A stretch of DNA of 47,500 nucleotides from Prorocentrum cordatum (Eukaryota > Sar > Dinophyceae > Prorocentrales > Prorocentraceae). Numbering within the stretch: the first letter of the stretch is position 1; each line of letters begins with the position of its first letter. The stretch is from the NCBI GenBank assembly GCA_963575745.1, contig CAUYUJ010005659.1, forward strand, positions 1-47,500, read 5' to 3'. The notes under the pieces are model-generated. The model was not told the DNA's origin, did not search any database, and saw only the letters and a program-made list of their open reading frames with translations. This document shows, piece by piece, positions 32,201-46,593 of the stretch. The translations under genes and the position numbers were made by a program.

Positions 32201-35200
32201 TAGAGTCGTAAAAGTCAGGAAACCCTGCCCCGTCGCGCGCGCAGGAATACATGAATACATGGGAATATGAGTAAAACATTAATCAATCATTAAAACATTA
32301 GATAATGGATATGGCTAGGGACTGTGACTCTAGTGACGCGACTTGACTAACACTCACACTAGTCACTAGCCACTACTAGTAACACTAGTAGTCACTACTA
32401 CTACACTGTAGTCACCACTAGTCACTTCACTAGACAAGGGACTAGGCTAGGCCCAAGTAGGCCGATCACTCCCGCGCGCGCAGGCCACGTAAAAAAAAAA
32501 TCCCTGCGCAACGAGCAACTGGGGGCACTGGGAATCACTGGGGACTGGGGAGCTCAAGGCCGACTCTTCGAAGCTCGGAATTCCTACGGGGGGGCGATCA
32601 ACTTGCCTCGGATTTCGGATATTCCGCTGGGGCGCTCGCGATCCTGGACACCACGCTGCCCCCTGTGCCTGCGCTACCCTGGGGCTGACACCTACCCTGG
32701 GCCAAGGAAGAATGCCACGGCTTTCAAACGCCCACACTGCCTTGGACCAGCTGTCCATCAAACACCCGCCCACCATGTCTGCGACGACTCCATCTGCTGC
32801 GCTCGAATCCTGCAATATCGAGAACAAGCGAAACGGATACCCGCGCTGAGGCCGATGCATGAGGTGTCGCACACCTGCAGCTGCGCGGATCAACATTGCC
32901 CATGCCAAACTGTGAAACTCGTAAGTTAGAGCCCCTTGAGGCAAGAGCGTCCACGGGTCGGGGTCAGAAAGCAATCGAAGAATATCCTTGAACAGCGGCA
33001 CGCTGAGCGTACTGTTGTAAGCGTCGAGAAGCCTGCCCCTCAATCGGCCTGTTGACGCTGCCTCGTATTTGGCATCAAGGACTGTCTCATGCCCTGAACG
33101 CTTCAACAATCTATCAAACAATGTTACCATGGGTTCAACGCACAAGCGAGTAAGCATCGCCAAAGGCCCTGGTCGATCCCTGGCGAACTGCTTCGCGCAG
33201 CCTCGCTGCGCCTCGTTGAACGCCTGCCAGTCCATCACGCCATCTCTCATATATGATTCTGGTCTGGCGTCGTTGACATCTCCATCGCCCATGAACTCTG
33301 CGTCAATACTGTCCAACGGCGGAGCGGGCTTCCCCGCCAGGAGGGCCACCCACGCAGGCACAGCCTGGGTCAAAATACAATGGCACGATGAAAGCAACCC
33401 CACACTGTTCAACGTTGCATGGCTCAGCAACCATCGCGTCCGAGGAAACAGCGGAGTTGCAAATGGAAATAATGCCATGCTCAGTTCCTCTGCCCATTTC
33501 TGAATATCGAAAATCTCGCTTCCAGTGCACCACTCGATACGACGATCCTGCAAGTCCCCTGTCAACAATATGTTCAGTTTCGCTTTCCTCACCTGGTCCT
33601 CACCTGAACTACGCAAAAAAAGATCGAGCACCCGATGTCTGTAAACAACTCGCGGGTGGTCATCTGGAGGCGGCTGCATTGCAATTGGGCGCACTCTGTC
33701 AAGCAATACATATTCGAGTGCTTGTCGGAATTTGATCAGGGCTTGGGGGGCCCGCTGAGCAAGAGAGAACGCAACCATCCCAGATATGAACTTCGACACT
33801 GGCTGGTGCTGCCGGCACTGCACGGTGCTGCCAATGTGCAGGTCGCACACCATAGTAAACCTGCTCGCTAAAACAGAATCTGATGCCATGATGTTCTCAG
33901 CTTTTAAATTGGCCGCCCCGCGGTCGCACGTGGAACAGTGAAATGCAAACGAACATTTTTTCTGCAGTGTGTCCAGCATGGGCACCTCCATCTGCTCACG
34001 AACAACACGCATGATAACCTCTCCAGTCGCGCTGTCTGTCTGCTGCAACGGGCACGGGCATGGGGCGACCAAATCCCACCAGCCCGTCTGAGCGTGCATG
34101 GCATGGTTTATTACATCCGCTGTCTCTCCCCCCCGCCCGCCCCTGCTCTCGGGGGGCGGCCCCTGCCCCTGCCCCCCGCCCCAGCCTGGGCCAGGCAATG
34201 TGGGGCGCGGCGCAGCGCCCAAGAAGGCCTCAGATGGCGCCGAGAGGTCCGGCGCGGCTGCCCAAGGCCCCAGCCCAAGCACGCCCGACGGCCCAAGATT
34301 GCCCTCCACTGAGACGGCATCCAAGATGGCCCAAGATAAGCGAAAACGGTTCAAGATGGTCTCCGACGCGCCGACGTGCCTCCCAGACGCCGAGGGCCGG
34401 GCCCGCGCCCCTGTCTTCGATCTCTCGCTAAAGGCCCAGACCTGTCAAAGACAGCTGGGAACTCAGTGGCGCTCGCCTCCTAATTTTTTTTTGCTCTGAT
34501 CGATTGGGCCCCGAAGCCCCAAGATGGCCTGGGACGGCTGGAGACCCAGATGGCCTCCAGGAGGCCCCGAGTCAGAGCCCACCGCGACGGGGCTGGGCCC
34601 CAAGAGAGCAAGCGGCCCACCCGAAACTCGCACTCCTCAGTCGCAAGAGAAAAAACTGGGGTGCCGCATGTCAGGCATGTCACTGCCCTCCCCCCCCCCC
34701 CTCCCCCCCTCCTCCTCGTTTGAGCCGCGAGCCCGCTGCGGCGTGCAGAACCCCCCAAGCCCGGTGCCCCTCCACCCACTCCCCCCCCCCACAAAGACCC
34801 CCAAGATCCCAAGAATGGTGAGAACCCCGCGAGCCCGAGATGCCACCGAGACCTGGGGGCCCCCGGACAGCCAATGCCCAGACAGCCCCAACCCCCAAGA
34901 CACGCTGGAGTCCAACGGAGTCACTGGAGCACTTTTCAGACCAACCCCGCTGTTTCCAGATGCGAACCGCGCAGCGTCAATATTGAAAAAGCGACGAGCT
35001 CTGAAATCCTCAAAGATGAAGCATATCTTGAAATCCGATTGCAATACCTTGCATGTCTGTTTTTCAAACCTCCTTCTTTTTTTGGAATCGTCGGGCCTGT
35101 TGCGCGCTTCAAGAGCTGATTCCAAGAACACCCGATTTAATGGCGCATCCCCGACGGCGAAAGATAGGGGAGTCTCATCGTAAGCCAGGAACGTTCCAGC

Positions 35201-35899
35201 GCAAATTAATCGAATGTGCTTCTGGTCGTGCAGAAACGTCAAATGCGAACATAAAGAACTTAGAAATGACCGTAACGCATAATGGCTGACTGCAGCAACC
35301 TGGAGTGGCAACAGCGCTGCATCTCTTGGCGGCAGGTCGAGGAGTCTCGACTCAGTTGCAACGGAGGTGGCCGGACGAGGAACACCACCGAAGAGAAAGT
35401 CCATGCATTTATAAATTTCTTCAGATGGCTCCAACTCGCGATCTAAGATGAGGGCGACTGCAGTTTTATGAACTGCCTGGCCTGTCGGCCTCAACAATTC
35501 CCACAAACTCCCAGAACCAGGATCTGACAATGGTTGCAGCTGTGCGTCGTCTGCAAGAGGTAACCGCGGGCTTGTGAAGCCAGTCGAATCTCTCTGCATG
35601 TAATGCGCCAGTGGCGGTAAATTACTGCGGGGGCTCTCAGGACTCAGAGGGGGCTCCCAAGGCAAAACATCCCTGTCAGCAAGCTCGGGCGAAGGGTCGC
35701 GCCCCGCAGAACCTTCAGGTGAAGAAAATGGCACATTTGATCGCGGTGAACCGAGGGGCGTCGGACAATCAGCCAACTCGCTGCCTGCGCAATCTGAACA
35801 TCGCGCAACTGAGACTGGCGGGGACGCGGGCGCCCACGGATCAGGACTCGAGTCCCCGCTTGCCCCGCCAGTCCATGCCCGAGGACTGGGAGGCAGCAT
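18410..35899 (-). CDS. Gene 3: large dinoflagellate-type multi-copy protein, four exons (18410-20207, 22354-22553, 32741-34042, 34946-35899)
   Basis: Four minus-strand exons in N- to C-terminal order give 4254 coding nt, a whole number of codons (1417 aa). Splice phases agree at every junction (0, 0, 2). Visible features: FLAYDETPL in exon 1; HCSTCDRGAANLKAEN in exon 2 (C354, C357, D358, N363) followed by CDLH (C384, H387); IECRNAQIRR in exon 3; and a C-terminal GWGAVCGCH...CKKQVTFGK module (about 1337-1361) after a Gly/Asp-rich linker and an RGG-like stretch. From memory this order of segments recurs in many dinoflagellate proteins, but I cannot name a function. The D-R-x-x-x-N and C-x-x-H segments recall DDE transposases with zinc-binding inserts; that is inference. 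All exons are free of stops, so the copy looks intact. The exon models depend on reading phase and family continuity, not on transcripts. Confidence 0.72.
20208..22353 (-). other. Gene 3 intron 3 (2146 nt, GC-AG)
   Basis: Contains a long CCT microsatellite at 20756-21182, unique sequence (21230-21960) and short repeats. A minus-strand frame at 21465-21929 is GC-driven and shows no motif. Confidence 0.6.
20756..21182. repeat. (CCT)n microsatellite
   Basis: Irregular CCT repeat with C-run interruptions, within gene 3 intron 3. Poly-Glu, poly-Gly and poly-Arg frames across it are artefacts. Confidence 0.95.
22354..22553 (-). CDS. Gene 3 exon 3 (66 codons plus 2 bases)
   Basis: Acceptor CGCCAG|GCTGTGG at 22554. 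Donor CCTCAG|GCTTCC at 22354/22353, a GC donor. The short frame contains LDIGSIECRNAQIRRLC. Joined to exon 2 it gives a smooth DSWSK-AVVTTWPTA junction. The two exons are 10.2 kb apart. Confidence 0.65.
22960..23055. repeat. TAGGCCC palindromic repeats
   Basis: Tandem TAGGCCC/CCTAGG units, the same type as in gene 2 intron 2. Confidence 0.8.
23090..23870. repeat. Duplicated module M3, right copy
   Basis: CCCAAGAGGC-rich sequence homologous to 4020-4515, with the same internal anchor (GAATGCTGCCCAGCAACTG, then a T-run) at 23456. Its long frames on both strands are compositional. Confidence 0.75.
23871..24270. repeat. Duplicated module M4, right copy
   Basis: Ordered match to 4765-5075 (CCTGACACCAAGGCCCAGCC, CAAGCTCTCAACGCCAA, CGAACGGTGGTGTGAG). 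It lacks the A-rich insertion of the left copy. Confidence 0.75.
24540..24962. repeat. CACAACCACCAG repeat array
   Basis: Degenerate CACAACCACCAG and CACCAGCACAACC repeats, interrupted at 24740-24772 by an AT-rich inverted repeat with arms CTATACT and AGTATAG. It ends exactly where the satellite sequence begins. Confidence 0.9.
24963..29210. repeat. Satellite block B (about 20 monomers)
   Basis: Same family as block A. Cores are near 25091, 25392, 25570, 25700, 25947, 26095, 26263, 26524, 26726, 27074, 27261, 27386, 27677, 27827, 28003, 28203, 28429, 28700 and 28912. From about 27070 the monomers correspond one-to-one and in order with those of block A from about 233. One monomer carries an A-rich insertion at 25206-25335 in place of its CpG tract. 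Confidence 0.9.
25206..25335. repeat. A-rich insertion in a satellite monomer
   Basis: About 130 bp of A-rich sequence between AACAATGCCAAGAG and the CGCGCGCGTACGCGCG tract. Other monomers have only a short link here. Confidence 0.75.
29222..29480. repeat. Palindromic satellite, short array (3 monomers)
   Basis: Three units containing GGACAATTTGGACATCC-type sequence followed by ATGTCCAGTTTGTCC and GGAGACGGC, near 29239, 29337 and 29422. Same family as the array at 31390-32130. Confidence 0.85.
29626..29736. repeat. Duplicated module M1, right copy
   Basis: Matches 2772-2888 (GCGTTGCGACGTTAACGC to GAGGGGCGTGCAGAG). Followed by TCTAGAC repeats (29737-29760), not an A-tract. Confidence 0.75.
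29827..30240. repeat. Conserved duplicated module M2, right copy
   Basis: Second copy of the 410-bp module, with a 9-bp GCCTTCGCG-type duplication near 30160 relative to the left copy. After it the sequence becomes GGAGGAGGAAGAGG-rich and then unrelated to the left locus. Confidence 0.8.
30241..31389. other. Intronic stretch without recognised gene
   Basis: Begins with GGAGGA and CAGCAG repeats (30245-30410). A notably less GC-rich unique segment follows (30420-30600), then degenerate CCAAGATGGCTCCAAGA repeats (30860-31230). A plus-strand frame from 30134 to 31036 crosses all of this, but no part of it looks like a protein domain. Confidence 0.45.
31390..32130. repeat. Palindromic satellite, main array (8 monomers)
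   Basis: Units of 72-119 bp, cores near 31448, 31550, 31629, 31735, 31838, 31957, 32036 and 32108. Each core is an imperfect 32-bp palindrome: GGACAATTTGGACAT, then CC, then ATGTCCAGTTTGTCC, with 13 of 15 positions pairing in the consensus. Spacers are CTTGGGGCCCTCTTGGGGC-rich. Confidence 0.88.
32320..32445. repeat. CACTAGT short repeats
   Basis: Irregular CACTAGTC and ACTAGTAGTCACTA repeats. Similar to the short array at 2258-2292. Confidence 0.8.
32741..34042 (-). CDS. Gene 3 exon 2 (434 codons)
   Basis: Acceptor GTTGCAG|CAGACAG at 34043. Donor TCCAAG|GCAGTG at 32741/32740, a GC donor. It holds the CSTCDRGAAN and CDLH segments, a long helical middle (LSHATLNSVGLLSSCHCIL) and GYPFRLFSILQD near the end. 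Beyond the donor the frame runs on to 32447 in low-quality sequence. Confidence 0.72.
34043..34945 (-). other. Gene 3 intron 1 (903 nt)
   Basis: GT-AG by the chosen boundaries. Contains CCAAGATGGC-type repeats (34310-34530) and C/T-rich tracts. Confidence 0.55.
34946..35899 (-). CDS. Gene 3 exon 1 (318 codons)
   Basis: Starts at ATG 35899. The Pro/Ser-rich first 100 residues are followed by a structured-looking segment (ALRSFLSSLCSHL, CAGTFLAYDETPL, LQSDFKICFIFEDF). The donor is taken as GCGGG|GTTGGT at 34946/34945, a GT donor; upstream alternatives exist. The frame continues after it into Gly/Trp-rich sequence unlike the rest. Confidence 0.65.
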
Positions 35900-36679
35900 G
35901 CTGCAAAACAGCTCGAGCCCAAGAGCTCCGCCCCCCTGCCCCCGGGAACCCCTCCCCCACTGGTTGTTGGGCCTAGGGCCTAGGGCCTCCTAGGGCCTAG
36001 GGCCAGGGGCTAGGGCCTAAGGGGCTGCAGCGCCAAGACTTCGGAGCGAACCCGGCATCGGCCCCTCGACGGCCCCCTTTCCCCCAGCGCCCAGGCGCGC
36101 GTTTTTGCCTGCGACACTTTTGCTGACAACAATTGTTTTGATGGAAAAAGGGGGGGTCTGCTGCGGAAGTGGGGGGGCGGGGCACTGGCTACAATAATTT
36201 GAATTGAATTTCGGACTGCATTGGTCGGGGTTCGGATGTTACCTGGGGAAGTACGCTTGCTTTGGTTTGCATCCGACATTACGGTGCCACGGCGGACATG
36301 AGGGGGTAGTAGGAGGGTAAGGGGAGGGAGGAAGAGGATAGTAGGAGGGGGGTAGGAGGATGGTAGAAGGAGGAGAAAGGGAGGGTAGGGAGAGGATGGT
36401 CGGAGGAGGAGGGTCGGTGTCTGGCGGCCGTGGGGCGCGCTCCTCCCTCTGCCCCCTTCGGCCTGGCGTGAACGACGAAGGAGGCTCCTCCTCCTCCTCC
36501 TCCGCCTCCTCCTCCTCCTCCTCCTCCTCCTCCTCCTCCTCCCCGTCCTTTTCCTCCTCGTCCTCCTCCTCCTCCTCCTCCTCCTCCTCCTCCTCCTCCC
36601 CCTCCTCCTCCTCCTCCTCCTCCTCCTCCTCCTCCTCCTCCTCCTCCTCCTCCCATCCTCCTCATCCGTCATCCCGCCC

Positions 36680-36712
<33 letters not shown>

Positions 36713-36777
36713 ACGCCGACGGGGGAGGCATGCGGCGCCGCGGCCCGAGCTCCCCCCACCTCGTCTCCTTCTTTTGC
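35900..36777. other. Intergenic region between genes 4 and 3
   Basis: Near gene 3 there is CCTAGGGCC repeat (35970-36020) and unique sequence. From 36300 GGGAGG-rich sequence leads into a (CCT)n tract at 36480-36655 and a GGC/GAC triplet stretch at 36680-36715. No gene is supported. Confidence 0.5.
36480..36655. repeat. (CCT)n microsatellite
   Basis: Long CCT repeat downstream of gene 4. Poly-Ser and poly-Glu frames across it are artefacts. Confidence 0.95.
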
Positions 36778-39919
<3,142 letters not shown>

Positions 39920-40380
39920 GGCCCGCCGTGAGCCAGCTGCTGCTTTGCAAAGGGTCCGTCAGTCTATAGTGTAGTGCTGTGTATATATATATATATATGT
40001 ACACATATATATATATATATGATGTCGTACATATACAGACATATTTAGAGGGGAGGGAGAATGAGAGAGAGAAATAATCAGTGTGTGATGGGTGGATGGC
40101 CTTCGCTGTCGCCGCCTCCACCTCCCCTGAACTGGCCCTCCCTCCACCTCCCACCCTCCTCCCTCCTCGTGTCCCCGCCCCTCCCTCTTGTGTGGTAGCT
40201 TCGCCCGCGCATTACATATATGCCTACGTGCCGCTACTTATCCCAATGGCATTGGCATATCCCTCCATATGTCCACGTGTGCCACATATGTCTCCTCATG
40301 TGACTCGTATGTCATATCTACTCTCCCTCGATCCAATGCAAAGCTGCTGGCCCACCTGAACATAAAAGCAGCTGGCCCAC
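39920..40380. other. Intergenic region between genes 5 and 4
   Basis: Short gap. Contains an AT dinucleotide tract (39979-40022) centred on GTACAC, GAGAGA sequence and several CATATG-type palindromes (40210-40320). The AT tract is a possible promoter or unwinding element of gene 4 only by position. Confidence 0.5.
39979..40022. repeat. (AT)n microsatellite
   Basis: Two TATATATATATATA runs separated by GTACAC. Strongly AT-rich within very GC-rich surroundings. Confidence 0.9.
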
Positions 40381-40481
40381 CTACTTAAGCGCGAAGTGCT
40401 TGGTGTCCTTGGCGGCCTTCGTCCGCTTGGCCACCTCCTGGTTGTCCCAGCTGGACAAGGCCCTGTAGCAGCGCTTCGCGC
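40381..40481 (-). CDS. Gene 5 last exon, stop TAG
   Basis: Acceptor CTGCCCAG|GCGCGAAG at 40482 restores a split Gly codon. Reads AKRCYRALSSWDNQE and a basic C-terminus to TAG at 40381-40383. Confidence 0.78.
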
Positions 40482-43357
40482 CTGGGCAGCGCGGGCAAGG
40501 GGGAACAGGGTCGCTGGGGGGAGAGGGGGGATAGGGGGGGAGAATGGGGATGGAGCCGAGGGAAGGGGCATGGAACAGAGAAACGGATGTGTCACGAGTC
40601 GCAGCCCAGTGGGGACTTCGAAGTGGGCGGGCCGTCGCGCGCCCAGGTGGCCCGCGATGCCAGGGCTGGGCTGGGCGCGCTCAAGGACGCGCGACGCGCC
40701 ACGGGACAACCCGCGCGCTCGCGCTCCACGCCCGAGGGGTCGCGAGGAGGAGGACGAGGGGGAAGGCGATGTCAAGAAGAGCGGGCGGCGAGGGATAGGG
40801 GGGTAATGAGGGGGGGGGGGGGTGAGAAGTGAGAAAACATTTGCAGATATCCTCATCGCTCCTGCTCCCGTGCATCCTCTCTCATCCGTACTCATGGTTC
40901 GTCCTCATCCGTCTTGTGTGCTCATCGCTCATCGCCGCTCGCCATCCCTTCTTGTTCCTCCTCTTGGACCTCTGGGGCCTTCCTCGCCTTGCCCCCTCTC
41001 CTCACGCACCTGCGATTCCGAACCCCATCGAGCCTCCGCGGAGGGATCGCCTACCAGTGGGGTCCACTTCTACGCCCCCATCCACTCCAAGCCATTCCAC
41101 CCTCCCTCTCCTGTTCCACTCATGCACCCCTGCTCCCCCCACCCGATGCCTCCTCCGACCCTGGGCAGCGGCGGTGCCTGGCGCAGCCAGTGCCTTCTTC
41201 TCGGACTCGGCCGCGCCGCCCTCGGGGCGCGCGGAGGGCTCGCCCTCGGGGCGCACGTCGCCCCCCTTCTTCTCCTCCGCGAGCGCCACGCGCTCCGCCG
41301 CCTCGCGCGGCGGGCGAATGCGCCAGAGGGTCCGAGGGTGGCAAAGGGGATACCACGGAGAAAGGGCGAGGGCGGATGGAGGGGAGGAGAGAGTTTGGGC
41401 AAGGAGGAGGAGGGGGATCAATAACCAAGAGTGGGAGGAGGGGGAGGGCCTGCGCGGCCTTCTCCGCTCGAATGAGCAAGAGCTCCTCGGAGGGGAATAG
41501 GAGCCTCCCCTGGCTCAGCCCCAACGCTGCCTCCTGCAGCACCCGCCAGTCCTCGTCGCTCAGGCTTGGCCACCAATTCGAGGCGAGGACGAGGCCCCTC
41601 AAGCCCACCCCATCGGGCTCAGCATCGGAGCTATCTGGATTCGCATGCGAGTGAGACGCGCCTGGAGCGGGCTCCAGCTCGGACTTGGGCACGGGGGCAA
41701 GGACCACCTGCGCGGGCTCGAGCTCGGACTTGGGCACGGGGGCAGGCACTCGCTCTTGCTCTATCGGCTTCGCCAGCTGCCCCAGGCGGTCCTGCTGGGG
41801 CTTCGCCATTCGTTTGCCCGCCACCCGTGGATGGCCGCCCAGTGCTCCTCCCACCCCCGAGGCGACGGCTGGGGGAAGAAGCGGCGATGGGGGCGAGGGG
41901 GCATTTGGCTGGGTGCACTGGGGCCCTTTGATCCCTGGGTCCTTCTCGGCTTGGGTCCAGGCAGCAGTAAGCCGCATTTTTTTGTGCAAGTCCAAGAACT
42001 CAAGCTGTGCAACACGCCGGGCAATATTCAATTCGCGCCGCTTCTCACGGTAGCTCGGCGTGTCTTTATCATGGTCCCGCTGTCTGAGTTCGGGATCCAG
42101 CGAGACCACCCGCGGTTTCATCTTCGCAAGGGGGGGGAGGGGAGGAGGTGGATAAGCAGGAATGGGAGTAGTTGGAGTAGGAACACAATTGGGGCCTCGT
42201 CTGCATGCTCGCCGATCTGCATCAGGGCACTCACTAGGCGTTCCTCGTCTGGCCCAGGGGTGCCCTTCGCCGCGGGATGGGGGGAGGGATGGGGGGAGGA
42301 GGAGGAGAAGAGATGGAGGGAGGGCGAGAAGCCGACAAGTCGGGCCGACAAGAGGGAGGAGGGAAGGAGACGGGGGGGAAAGGCAAGCGGGAGAAAGGGG
42401 CGAGGACTCCTGGAATTACATCCGATCTACTCCGCCACTTCCCCCCCTTCTCCCTACTCTCATTTCTCCCCTGCGCCTGGCGCGGCCCCCGCGCTTCACT
42501 CGCCTCCCCGCTGGCACTGCGCAGCCCGCCCCCTTTCACCCTCATGGGGAGAAAGGCCGAGGAGGCCTGCAGGGGGACCACGTACGGCATGTAGTACTTC
42601 AGCGGGCGGCCCAGGGTCTCCACGTGGAACTTCTCGTAGATGATCTTGTGGCTCGCCTTGGGCTTCGCCTGCGGGCGGCGGCGACGACTCCGACGACGGC
42701 GACGACGAGCGGGGGGCACTGGCACTTCCCGACCCGCCTTCCCAGCCGCCGCAGGACTCTTGGAGCGAGACGCCCGAGACTCTCGGAGACGCACCCGAGG
42801 CCCCGCGGAGCCATGCGCAGCTCAGTCATAGAGATGGGAGGGAGGGGTTGAGTCGATTCACGGGGCGAGCAAGCACATATAGCGATGGCGGGGCACGGGT
42901 TGGACGCCAGGGAGGAGGACACATGGGCCTTGAAACGAAAGAGCTACTCGTGCCCCTGCGCGCCCTGCCCTACGAGCCCCCACCACTCCCTTACAGTGAA
43001 CGCGTCACGAAGCCAAGGTGGAGAAGTGCCAAGGCGGGCCAACCTGATGGAGATTGCCACCACGATGATAATCATGATGACTACATGCATTGATGGCCAG
43101 CGAGACCAGTATATGCATGTATGTATGTATGTACATATGTATATGTATACATAGTCCGCTGCATGCACGTGAACACACACATATGTAAATCGCACAACAA
43201 GAGAGGCCACAATGGAAAGAGGGCCAGGCCGAGCAGCGCGAGCGGGGCATCGGGGGGCACAGGGAGAGAGAGGCAGAGGGCGAGGGAGAGAGTGAGTGAG
43301 TGAGTGGTTGAGAGAGAGAGGGATAGAGAGAGAGGGAGAAAGAGAGAGAGAGAGAGG

Positions 43358-43388
<31 letters not shown>

Positions 43389-45279
43389 TGAGAGAGAGAG
43401 AGAGAGTGCGCGCCAAGCGAGCGGAGAGCCGCCTTCGGCGCCGCCTTCGCCTTCCCCGATGCCTTCTTCGGCGCCGCCTTAGGCTTGGGCATCGGCGCGA
43501 TCAGCCAGCCCGGCGAAAAGTCCGAGCGCATCGGGTTCATGTTCGGGGTGCCGTCCACGCATAGCCTCCGCGGGCAGGGCGGAGCAGCGGGGGGGGGGAA
43601 GGGCGATAGAGGAGGAGGAGGGGAGGAGGAGGTGAGGAGGAGGCGCGAAGAGCAGGAGGTGCGGCGATGATGAGGAGAAGGAGGAGGAGAAGGAGAAGGA
43701 TCTCGGAGAAGGAGGTGGGGTGATGACGAGGAGGCGGCGCGGCGGTGAGGAGGAAGGAGGGGGAGGCAAGAGGCAAGGAGGCGCGGAGGAGGCGAGGCGT
43801 GGAGGAAGCCTGAGAAGGGGGGTGCGGAGGAGGTGAGGAGTCAGAGGTGAGGTGGAGGTGAGGGGGTGAGGGGGAGGCGAGGAGGAGGAGGAGGAGGAGT
43901 GAGGCTCAGCGAGGAGGAGCAGCAAGAAGAGGAGGATGACGAGGAGGAGGAGGAGGTGCGAAAAGCCTCGGCTTTGCCCAGCCTGGCTTCGCCGGCTCTT
44001 CGTCGGAGCTGGCGCCGTCCGAGTGGTCGTCGCCGTTCAAGCTCAGGGTGGTCGCTGGACGACGACGACGACGACAACGCCGACGCCGACGACGACGACG
44101 AGGATAAGAGGATAAGAGGATAAGGGGAAAACAGACTCCTTTGTTCAAGTACTGCGCCGTCTGCTGGTCTACCACCCTGCCCCACATCGGGATCCTGCAA
44201 GTGCCGTCGCCCACCTCCTCAAGGTACCACTTCCTCTTGGAGTCCTGGGCGGCAGCCCCATCCAGCCCGCGGCCCCCAACAGCCCCCCATCTCCAGCCTA
44301 AGGCCTATCGCCGCCTCCTCCTCCGCTCTGATCCACCCCCCTCTGCCTCCCTCACTTCCCTCCACCTCCCTCATCTCGTTGTCCCATTTCTCCTCCCCTC
44401 GGTCGTCGCCCGCCCACCCGCTCCTGGTCGCCCGCCTTGGGGCGCGCCAGCTCCATCTCCTCGTCCTCGCCTTTGTCGCCGTCCTTCTCCGCCTGCGGCT
44501 TCGCCTGCCTCACGACGAGGTTGCAGCGCTGGGGGCCCTGTGCTGGGCCTGGCTCGGGCATCGCTTCGAAGCGCGCTCTATCCACGCGCCTGTCCATGAG
44601 GGGCACTGGCACCAAGTGCTTCTCATCATCATCAGCTCCTGTCGCACCAGCGGCCGCGGCGACTGCGCCCGCGCCCGCGGCCGCTGCGCCGCCGCCCGAG
44701 GCGCAACACTGCCCGCCACCACTCTCGGCGGGCTGGGATGCGGCGCCCCGAGCCTCGGCAGCCTCGGCCGAACAGCGCTCGGCGGGCACGTCGCCGCCCT
44801 CGTGCGCGGCGGTGTCCTCGGCGGGCCTGTCGGTGCCCGCTGGCTTGTCGCCGCCCGCTGGCGTGCCAGGCGCTCCACTCTCGCTGAACAGATCCTCCAT
44901 CACGTCAGTGGGCAGGTCGTGGGAGACGTCCTTGAATAAGTTGGGAATGTTGCTAGAGCACGCTGCAATCCTCATCATCTCCGCCTGCACGTCTGCCATC
45001 GCCATCCTCTTGAAGATCTCCACGGAGTCATCGCGGCCGTCGGTCTGGCAGTCCTCCTGGAGGGCGGGCAAATGACGACAAGGGCGATGGCCCGCGAAGG
45101 CCCCCCACCCCTCAGAAGGGGGAGGAGGATGGGGGATGAGAGGGAGGAGGAAAAGGGAGGATGAGGCGGGACGAGGAGGTGGCGGGGATCAGGGGGGGGG
45201 GCAATAGGAGGGACCACTGAGGACCAGGAGGACAACGAACACAGACGGCAAGAGGTGACGAGGGGAAGGGGGCCACTCG

Positions 45280-45343
<64 letters not shown>

Positions 45344-46539
45344 GACGTCGTCGTCGTCGACGTCGTCGTCGTCGTCGTCGTCGTCGAGTCGTCGAGCTCC
45401 TCCTCTGCTTCCACGGTGTGCGCCCACCAGTTTTGAAGTGCAAACGGACCTTTGGTCGGATCGGTCGCCATCTGGGCGTCTCGCCTGGGGCCCGTCTCGC
45501 TCGCCTGCTCGGCCTTCGCGGCGTCGCCGCCCCTGGCGAGTGGCGCGGCTGACAGCAGCGGCGGCGCATGGGGGGGGGGGCGCGAGATTGCAATTGATTT
45601 CCGCAGCCCCATTGTGCACGCACGGGGGGGGCGACCATATCAGGGGCATGCGGCATGCGAGGAGGTGGAGGGGGGGCGGAGTGGAGTGGGGGGTAGGCCA
45701 GCGACGCGAGGAGGGGCAGTGCAGCGAGGACACGATGCCCGAAGCAAGCGCACTGCAGGAGGGGAGTGCCGCAGACGGCACAACAGACTAGAGCGGCGCC
45801 TCTGCTGGCTCTCTGTCATGGGCGGCGGCGGCGGCAGCAGCTTCTGCGTCAGGTGCTTCTGGAACGAGGTTGCCGCGTCCACCATCGCCAGGTACGCCTG
45901 GTTGGCCGCGTCGTTCTCCTGGGAGGGGCCCGCTCTTCCCTGTGCTACTACCTCATCCTGCCTGCTTCTCCGCTCGCGTCGCTTCCCTTCGTTGGTCGTC
46001 CTCCTCCTTCCCCGACTTTCTCCTTGACTCCTTGCCCACTCCTTCAGCTTGCATCCGCCTCCTTGCCACCCCTACGTCGCCTGCCCTTCCCCCTCTCCGC
46101 CTCCCCCTTCACCCCCCAACCCCTCGCCCGTCTCCTCACTTCTCCACCTCCTACCAGCCCCCCCCCCGTCCCTCAGTCAACTGGCCCCCCGATCAAGTGG
46201 CGAGGGCTGTCGCCCAGCCGAATTGGCACATCCTTGGCGAACTGGTCCATGAGTGCCGAGACGATCTTCTGCTTGTCCGCCGGGAGGGCACCCTGGGCGT
46301 CCCAACTCTGCCAAACAAACTCTCTCACCAAGCCGTTGGACACCGTGTAGTCCCTTATCTTCTCGGGGGGCATCATGTTCAGCGCAGTCAGCATGCCCTC
46401 CCTCTTGGAGCTGTAGCCCGCGGGGTCCTGGGCCGACACCCAGCCCGTAAACTCGAGCATCTCCATGGTCCAGTACTTGAAGGCCTGCGCGGACAAGCGC
46501 GCGCATCTTCCCCTCCCCCCGCCCACAGCCAGGGCGCCG

Positions 46540-46593
<54 letters not shown>

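Larger units (their letters stand above)
22554..32740 (-). other. Gene 3 intron 2 (about 10.2 kb, GC-AG, repeat-filled)
   Basis: Inferred between exons 2 and 3. In plus-strand order it holds an AT-richer unique stretch (22640-22830), modules M3 and M4, a CAACCACCAG repeat, satellite block B, palindromic 100-bp satellite, modules M1 and M2, a less GC-rich stretch (30290-30600) and more palindromic satellite. No exon was recognised inside. Confidence 0.6.
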
